Below are positions 59,235 to 64,000 of a DNA stretch of 64,000 nucleotides, in pieces; within the stretch, counting starts at the first letter, position 1; each line of letters opens with the position of its first letter. The notes beneath the pieces are model-generated. The model searched no databases and was not told where the DNA came from. It saw nothing but the letters and a program-made list of their open reading frames with translations. The position numbers and the translations under genes are program-made. The stretch lies in contig JAQSWM010000008.1 in the NCBI GenBank assembly GCA_029266635.1, positions 1-64,000 on the forward strand. The letters run 5' to 3'. The stretch comes from Sphingobacteriaceae bacterium. Its GTDB lineage: Bacteria > Bacteroidota > Bacteroidia > Sphingobacteriales > Sphingobacteriaceae.

Positions 59235-60548
59235 ATGAAACAGCTCCTTCCCTTTCTTCTCCTGCTAACGTTCAGCTGTACGGCACAAAATAGATCGCCA
59301 AGGCAGCCGAGGCCAGCAGATGCTCCGGAGCAGGTGCTGCGCTATGAAGATTACAACTACATACCACAAATAAAATCGGTAGAGTTTTATAACCGAAGCC
59401 AGGAACAATCGCTGCCGGTTTACACATTAGGTTCGGGAGATGAATTGCTCCTCGGCTTCGACGACCTGAGAGCCGGTACCCGGAATTTTTCCTACAGCCT
59501 GGAACATTGCGATGCCGAATGGAACAGCAGCCGCATCTCTCCCATGGACTACATGGAAGGCTTCACAGAAGACCGCATCACTCACTACCGCTATTCATTC
59601 AATACGCTTCAGAAGTTCACGCATTACGAGTTAATTCTGCCAAACTTCAGCGTGAAGCCAAAAATATCCGGCAATTACCTCATCAAGGTCTATGAAGATG
59701 GCGACCCGCGGAAGCTTATACTCACCCGCCGCTTTTTCGTGGTGAACAGGATTGTTGGAATTGCCATGGAAAACACCCGTTCTAACAACATCCAGCATCG
59801 CGACGAGAGCCAAAAGCTTAACCTGCTTGTGAATACGGCACAACTGAATGTCCAGAATCCTTACCAGGATGTGCGTGTTCTGGTGATGCAAAACGGTCGG
59901 CCCGACAATGCGCAATGGGCAGGAAAGCCAACGTTTGTCCGACAGGCACAACTTGTTTACAATGATCTGCAGCGGCTCGACTTTGCGGGTGGGAATGAGT
60001 TCAGGCGATTCGACATACGCAGCCTGCGCTTCAGGAGCGAGCGGATTGCCCGAATAGACAAAGATTCCCTCAACACCGTCCACCTGCTTGCTGATCCCAG
60101 CCTTGCCAGCCAGAGCTACGCCTTCAACTACGATGAGAATGGCAATTTCTACATCCGCAACACAGATGGCCGCGACAACCGCACCGATGGCGATTACGCC
60201 CGCATCAACTTCACGCTGGCAGCCACTCCGCCCAACGTCGAAGGCAGCGCCTACGTTGTAGGAAAGTTCAACAACTATAAGCTGGAAGAAAGCAACCGCC
60301 TCACCTACAATTCCACCTACAAACGCTTCTACGGCTCATTGTACCTTAAACAGGGCGTGTATGACTATCATTACATGTGGGCAGATGCAAGCGGGAAAAT
60401 TACGGGTGAGACCGTTTTCGACGGATCACATTTTGAAACCAACAACGCATACCAGGCTTTCTTCTATTATCGCCGACCGGGCGCCCGGTGGGAAGAGTTG
60501 CTGGGTTTTTCGGAATACAGCCCCTTCGGCGGCACTCAAACACGCTAA
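59235..60548 (+). CDS. DUF5103 protein, type IX secretion plug family
   Basis: A 437-residue exported protein matching the DUF5103 family, now described as the plug of the SprA translocon of the type IX secretion system. The leader ends LTFSCTAQ, with Cys as a possible lipidation site. Family features are [12 protein letters not shown] near the start, [24 protein letters not shown] (split motif), [13 protein letters not shown] and YDYHYMW near the end. Other T9SS genes are not in the window. Assignment is from recalled family motifs. Confidence 0.82.
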   Translation: MKQLLPFLLLLTFSCTAQNRSPRQPRPADAPEQVLRYEDYNYIPQIKSVEFYNRSQEQSLPVYTLGSGDELLLGFDDLRAGTRNFSYSLEHCDAEWNSSRISPMDYMEGFTEDRITHYRYSFNTLQKFTHYELILPNFSVKPKISGNYLIKVYEDGDPRKLILTRRFFVVNRIVGIAMENTRSNNIQHRDESQKLNLLVNTAQLNVQNPYQDVRVLVMQNGRPDNAQWAGKPTFVRQAQLVYNDLQRLDFAGGNEFRRFDIRSLRFRSERIARIDKDSLNTVHLLADPSLASQSYAFNYDENGNFYIRNTDGRDNRTDGDYARINFTLAATPPNVEGSAYVVGKFNNYKLEESNRLTYNSTYKRFYGSLYLKQGVYDYHYMWADASGKITGETVFDGSHFETNNAYQAFFYYRRPGARWEELLGFSEYSPFGGTQTR

Positions 60549-60559
60549 ATCAATTTCTC

Positions 60560-60567
60560 TATCTTAG
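60560..60567 (+). promoter_or_regulatory. Putative -7 box (TATCTTAG) of the thioesterase gene
   Basis: Identical to the octamer before efp, one mismatch to TAnnTTTG, ending 16 bases before the ATG at 60584. It lies 12 bases after the stop of the DUF5103 gene. Confidence 0.35.
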
Positions 60568-60583
60568 CGGCAAATTTCCAATA

Positions 60584-61099
60584 ATGAATGCTGCTAAATC
60601 ACCTTCAGAATCGTTCGTGATCATGAACGAACTTGTTCTACCCAACGATACCAATACTTTGAACAATCTGATGGGCGGCAGGCTCCTGCACCTCATGGAT
60701 ATTGCTGCCGCGATTTCGGCTCAAAAGCACTCAAACCGCATCGTGGTAACAGCTTCTGTAGATAATGTTTCGTTTAAGCAGCCAATCAAATTAGGCGATG
60801 TGCTCACCATAGAAGCCAAAGTATCACGGGCTTTTACTACCTCGATGGAAGTGCGGCTGGACGTGTGGGCGCAGAATATCCCATCGGGGACTAAAGTAAA
60901 ATCGAATGAGGCTTATTATACGTTCGTAGCGCTGGACAGCGAAGGGAAAGTAATGCCGGTACCCGCACTGGAGCCGGTAACTGACATTGAAAAATCATTG
61001 TGGGAAGGGGCGCTCCGCCGCAGGCAGTTACGATTGATCCTTGCAGGAAAAATGCATCCTGATGAGGCTACTGAACTAAAAGCTCTGTTCTTTCCGTAG
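60584..61099 (+). CDS. Acyl-CoA thioesterase, hotdog fold
   Basis: A 171-residue cytoplasmic thioesterase. The ATG at 60584 was chosen, since the 96-base upstream extension overlaps the DUF5103 gene. It has the single hotdog domain with NTLNNLMGGRLLHLMDIAA, a family hallmark in which Asn and Asp contribute to the active site, and SVDNVSFKQPIKLGD. Members hydrolyse acyl-CoA of varied chain length. The 3' end forms half of a terminator-like inverted repeat. Confidence 0.92.
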   Translation: MNAAKSPSESFVIMNELVLPNDTNTLNNLMGGRLLHLMDIAAAISAQKHSNRIVVTASVDNVSFKQPIKLGDVLTIEAKVSRAFTTSMEVRLDVWAQNIPSGTKVKSNEAYYTFVALDSEGKVMPVPALEPVTDIEKSLWEGALRRRQLRLILAGKMHPDEATELKALFFP

Positions 61100-61123
61100 C
61101 TATCGCCACACAAAGAACAGAGC
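61082..61123. terminator. Terminator-like inverted repeat between convergent genes
   Basis: Perfect 12-base arms GCTCTGTTCTTT (61082-61093) and AAAGAACAGAGC (61112-61123) with an 18-base loop, overlapping the thioesterase stop. No strong U-tract follows on the plus strand. It separates the thioesterase gene from the convergent gene at 61143. Confidence 0.5.
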
Positions 61124-61142
61124 AGTATTTATTAAAGTCAGC

Positions 61143-61688
61143 TTAAAATTTAGCGTTAACAGCAGGGAGGCTCTTGACGGAAGAATCCTCTAAAGCAATA
61201 TCTGTCGATACAGCATAGGCAGCCAGTTTGCGCTGGATTTCCGGGTAGCTGGACGAAACGTTTTCAAACTTCTCTTTAGCGAAGAAGCTGTTAAAGAAAC
61301 CTCCAACGCCTGCGCCGCTCACAATCGAGCTAACAATCACAACAGGCAGTACCATGGTCGTTACGTTGCCTCTTGATTCCTGGTTATGGTAAAGCATTCC
61401 TCCGGCAGCTAAGCCTGCAGTTGTGCCAAGCAGCATGTTGTTGTTCAGGGCATTTTTGCTCCTGATCTTTACTTCGCTAACAGTATCCGCGTCAAAAAAA
61501 CGCATTGCACCGTTGCGGGCTTTGATAGAAAAACCTTCCTGGTTAGCTGCGGTAAGCACTCCGCTGTAACGAGTACCATCACTCGTGTGGATTACGGCTT
61601 TGTACTTTTTTGCTTTTTGCGCAAAGGCCTCAGTACCTGTTAAAGCTATGCCCAGGAACAGCAAGGCTAAAAAAACTGTTTGTTTCAT
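61143..61688 (-). CDS. Exported hypothetical protein with glycine-rich hydrophobic centre
   Basis: A 181-residue protein with a Sec leader (about 23 residues, ending EAFAQ). Residues 28-75 form a beta-rich segment (YKAVIHTSDGTRYSGVL, then GAMRFFDADTVSEVKI) resembling small Sm-like or PRC-like folds. Residues 84-130 are hydrophobic and Gly/Ala-rich, likely one or two membrane spans. I do not recognise the family. It lies 29 bases after the EVE-domain gene on the same strand and may be co-transcribed. Confidence 0.7.
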   Translation of the reverse strand: MKQTVFLALLFLGIALTGTEAFAQKAKKYKAVIHTSDGTRYSGVLTAANQEGFSIKARNGAMRFFDADTVSEVKIRSKNALNNNMLLGTTAGLAAGGMLYHNQESRGNVTTMVLPVVIVSSIVSGAGVGGFFNSFFAKEKFENVSSSYPEIQRKLAAYAVSTDIALEDSSVKSLPAVNAKF

Positions 61689-61717
61689 GTGGGGTATGTT
61701 GTGTGTTTATTTACGTG

Positions 61718-62125
61718 TTAATTAGATCCAAGTTCAAGTATCCGGTCAAACTCCTCTTTTTTGAGCGGCATGACCGATAAACGCCCCTGCCTGACTAATG
61801 AAATGTCTTTCAGTTGGCTGTCTGCTTTAATCTGCTCCAGCGTAACCGGAGTTTTCAGGCTTTCTACTGGCGATAAATCAACCACCACCCAATTTGGATC
61901 TTCTGTAGTTGGGTCCTGATAAAATTCTCTTACTACTTTGGCAATTCCAACCACTTCCTTACCGTCGTTGCTGTGATAAAAAAGCGTCAGATCACCTTCC
62001 TTCATTGCCTTCAGGTTGTTGCGTGCCTGGTAATTGCGCACGCCATCCCAAAAAGTACGGCCTTCTTTGCTAAACTTTTCCCAGCTATATTTAACCGGTT
62101 CAGACTTCACAAGCCAGTGGTTCAT
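61718..62125 (-). CDS. EVE-domain protein
   Basis: A 135-residue protein that is a single EVE domain (PUA-like). It begins MNHWLVKSEPVKYSW and has FWDGVRNYQARNNL, typical of the bacterial homologues of THYN1. EVE domains bind modified bases in DNA or RNA. The length is normal. It lies between the exported hypothetical gene and mnmE; the biological role in this organism is unknown. Confidence 0.92.
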   Translation of the reverse strand: MNHWLVKSEPVKYSWEKFSKEGRTFWDGVRNYQARNNLKAMKEGDLTLFYHSNDGKEVVGIAKVVREFYQDPTTEDPNWVVVDLSPVESLKTPVTLEQIKADSQLKDISLVRQGRLSVMPLKKEEFDRILELGSN

Positions 62126-62309
62126 TCAATAAAATATGTTGTGGGGAGGGTGCTCCGCCGTGTCTTCTAAACTCAAGGTAAAGTTGCCAAAAAGCAACGA
62201 TATTCTGAAACGAAAATTCATTGATGAAATTGTTTGAGAAATCTGGTTTCCAATGACGTGAGGTGATGTTGCTTTGAGATTACATTTGGCGGGGGGATGG
62301 CGAGGCTTA

Positions 62310-63701
62310 TTATTTTCCGATACAAAACTTCGAGAAGATATTTTCAAGAAGGTCATCTGTAGTAACGGCACCGGTTATTTCGCCCAGGTAGTACAATGCC
62401 TGCTTGATATCAAGCGCCAGGAAATCAGAAGTTATGGGATTTTCTATCCCTTCCAGCACCCGGTTAAGTGCGCCTTCGGTTTTTTGCAGTGCCTCCAGAT
62501 GGCGGATGTTACTCACCAGCACATCATCAGTGCTTATTTTGTGGAGGTTTACTTTTTCAAGGATGGCCTCCTTCAGTTCATCAATTCCTTCTGCGTTTTT
62601 TGCCGAAATATAAGCAAGGTCGAACTGCTTCAGCTTTCCCGAAAGCTCTTCTGTTAGCAAGTCTGACTTATTTACTACTGCAAGGAAAGGAATATTCAAT
62701 CCTCTGAGGTAATTTAATTGTTCGCTGATCTCATTCATGGTTTCAAGAGGATCAATCAGATAGATTACCAGCTTTGCACGCCCGATCTTCTCATGCGTGC
62801 GCTCCACGCCTATCGCCTCAATCTTATCGGCAGTTTCACGGATGCCCGCCGTGTCAATGAACCTGAAATTAACGCCGTGAATGATCATCTCATCCTCAAT
62901 GGTATCCCGGGTGGTGCCTGCAATTTCCGACACAATCGCCCTTTCTTCGTTCAGTAAAACGTTCAGCAGTGTAGATTTTCCGACGTTCGGTTTGCCCGCA
63001 ATTACCACTGGGACGCCATTTTTCATCACGTTGCCCTGTTCAAAGCTTCTGATCAGTTTATGCAACACATTGTTGATCTGATAGATCAAGCCCTTCAAAT
63101 CATCGCGGTCAGCAAATTCCACATCCTCTTCCGAAAAATCCAGCTCCAGCTCAATCATCGAAGCAAAATGGATGAGTTGCTCCCGAAGGTGCTGCAACTG
63201 TGTAGAGAACCCGCCCCGCATCTGCTGCATGGCCATCTGATGCGATGCCTGAGAGTTTGAAGAAATCAAATCGGCAACCGCCTCCGCCTGCGAGAGGTCC
63301 ATCCCGCCATTCAAAAATGCCCTCAGCGTAAACTCGCCCGGCTTCGCTGCCCTTGCGCCTTTTTTGATCAGCAGCTTGATAATGCTCTCAACTATGAACG
63401 GAGAGCCATGCGTAGAAATCTCAACCACATCTTCTTTGGTGTACGATTTTGGTGCAATGAACAAGGAAACCAACACTTCGTCGAGAATAGTTCCGTCTTC
63501 CTGAATGGTGCCGAAATGAATGGTATGCGAAGCTTGCTTGCTTAAATCCTTCCCTTTAAAAACAGAGTTGATGATGCCGACAGACTGCGGTCCCGAAAGG
63601 CGGATAACCGCAATTGCGCCCACTCCCGATGCTGTAGCCAGGGCTACAATTGTATCTGAAATAACAACAGAATTCGGGCTTGAAGCGTGAGTTTGCGACA
63701 T
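62310..63701 (-). CDS. mnmE: tRNA uridine-5-carboxymethylaminomethyl GTPase MnmE
   Basis: A 463-residue GTPase that, with MnmG, installs the cmnm5 modification at wobble uridine 34 of tRNA. The N-terminal tetrahydrofolate-binding domain (15-130), helical domain and inserted G domain are in normal order: G1 GKPNVGKS (236-243), DTAG, NKSD; the C-terminus is the conserved FCIGK with its catalytic Cys. MnmG is not in the window. The start ATG is at 63701. Confidence 0.97.
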   Translation of the reverse strand: MSQTHASSPNSVVISDTIVALATASGVGAIAVIRLSGPQSVGIINSVFKGKDLSKQASHTIHFGTIQEDGTILDEVLVSLFIAPKSYTKEDVVEISTHGSPFIVESIIKLLIKKGARAAKPGEFTLRAFLNGGMDLSQAEAVADLISSNSQASHQMAMQQMRGGFSTQLQHLREQLIHFASMIELELDFSEEDVEFADRDDLKGLIYQINNVLHKLIRSFEQGNVMKNGVPVVIAGKPNVGKSTLLNVLLNEERAIVSEIAGTTRDTIEDEMIIHGVNFRFIDTAGIRETADKIEAIGVERTHEKIGRAKLVIYLIDPLETMNEISEQLNYLRGLNIPFLAVVNKSDLLTEELSGKLKQFDLAYISAKNAEGIDELKEAILEKVNLHKISTDDVLVSNIRHLEALQKTEGALNRVLEGIENPITSDFLALDIKQALYYLGEITGAVTTDDLLENIFSKFCIGK

Positions 63702-63870
63702 AACTACAAAGTTCGGCTTTTGATATGAGATTCCAACAGGCCAGAATTATTTTGAAATTGTGCATGCACAAGAGCCCTTTCGGCATTTTTATTGTGCGCA
63801 AGCTCTAACGCCTTATCGCGATTGCATGGAGCAAACAAATTATTAACGAGCCGCTGCTAAAACCTGAATT

Positions 63871-64000
63871 ATGGAACCAGACAATTCGTATAAGGGCTTT
63901 ACGGGAACGGAAGACAGTTTCTTGCTTCACCTGGACCTTCGGGACAACGGTGAGTTGTTGAAACTGCTGGTTAGCCCGGTTGAAGATGATTTCGTGGTAA
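63871..64000 (+). CDS. Partial gene running off the right edge
   Basis: An ATG at 63871 opens a frame that continues without a stop to the window end, giving 43 residues (MEPDNSYKGFTGTEDSFL...). The start is acidic and soluble with no signal peptide. No family is recognised from so short a piece; whether this is the true start cannot be told. Confidence 0.5.
   Translation, partial: MEPDNSYKGFTGTEDSFLLHLDLRDNGELLKLLVSPVEDDFVV

Overview
The window looks like a chromosome segment of a Bacteroidota bacterium, most likely a member of the Sphingobacteriaceae (Pedobacter, Mucilaginibacter or a relative). The signs are dense runs of secreted sulfatases and glycoside hydrolases with Sec, Tat-like or lipoprotein leaders; a DUF5103 protein of the type IX secretion plug family; and TAnnTTTG-type promoter boxes. 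No rRNA, tRNA, CRISPR array, transposase or prophage gene was seen. The genus cannot be fixed from the sequence alone.

Region 1 (about 1-33126, all minus strand) is one very long polysaccharide-degradation block of 17 genes. Read in transcription order from 33126 down to 3, it holds: three sulfatases, a GH2 beta-glycosidase, a sulfatase, a galactose mutarotase, a sulfatase, a tiny lipoprotein, a GH106-like enzyme, a GH20 hexosaminidase, a cytoplasmic sugar isomerase, two sulfatases, a GH97 enzyme, a GH106, a GH78 and another GH106. Most neighbours overlap or lie within 25 bases. There are seven sulfatases and four enzymes of the rhamnosidase families. The likely substrate is therefore a sulfated, rhamnose-rich glycan that also carries galactose-type and N-acetylhexosamine residues. 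No SusC/SusD pair, polysaccharide lyase or sulfatase-activating enzyme lies in the window, although the locus may continue past the left edge.

Region 2 (33379-38604, plus strand) is a divergent four-gene operon: a GDPD/PLC-like lipoprotein, an endonuclease/exonuclease/phosphatase-fold lipoprotein, a GH89 alpha-N-acetylglucosaminidase and a Tat-type Gfo/Idh/MocA oxidoreductase. The mix suggests attack on a phosphodiester-linked amino-sugar glycoconjugate. A GH27 alpha-galactosidase faces it across a perfectly palindromic terminator.

Region 3 (40378-64000) is mostly core genome: polyprenyl synthase, a PHP-domain phosphoesterase, an ABC transporter whose permease is fused to an M1-type peptidase, elongation factor P, a J-domain/KTSC protein, HrpB helicase, a GntP transporter with glycerate kinase, a CDP-alcohol phosphatidyltransferase, the DUF5103 protein, an acyl-CoA thioesterase, an EVE-domain protein and MnmE. 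It is interrupted at 48826-50258 by repeat-rich DNA, a stub resembling the end of a type I DNA methylase, and an AT-rich gene with a HEPN-like RNNYAH motif; this may be a decayed defence locus.

The most interesting points are a sulfatase that has lost the N-terminal metal-binding segment, a sulfatase with Val in place of Pro in the formylglycine motif, a small lipoprotein ending in a CCKGMPSR-type motif inside the sulfatase operon, a terminator-like hairpin inside a signal-peptide coding region, and the phosphodiesterase/GH89/oxidoreductase operon.
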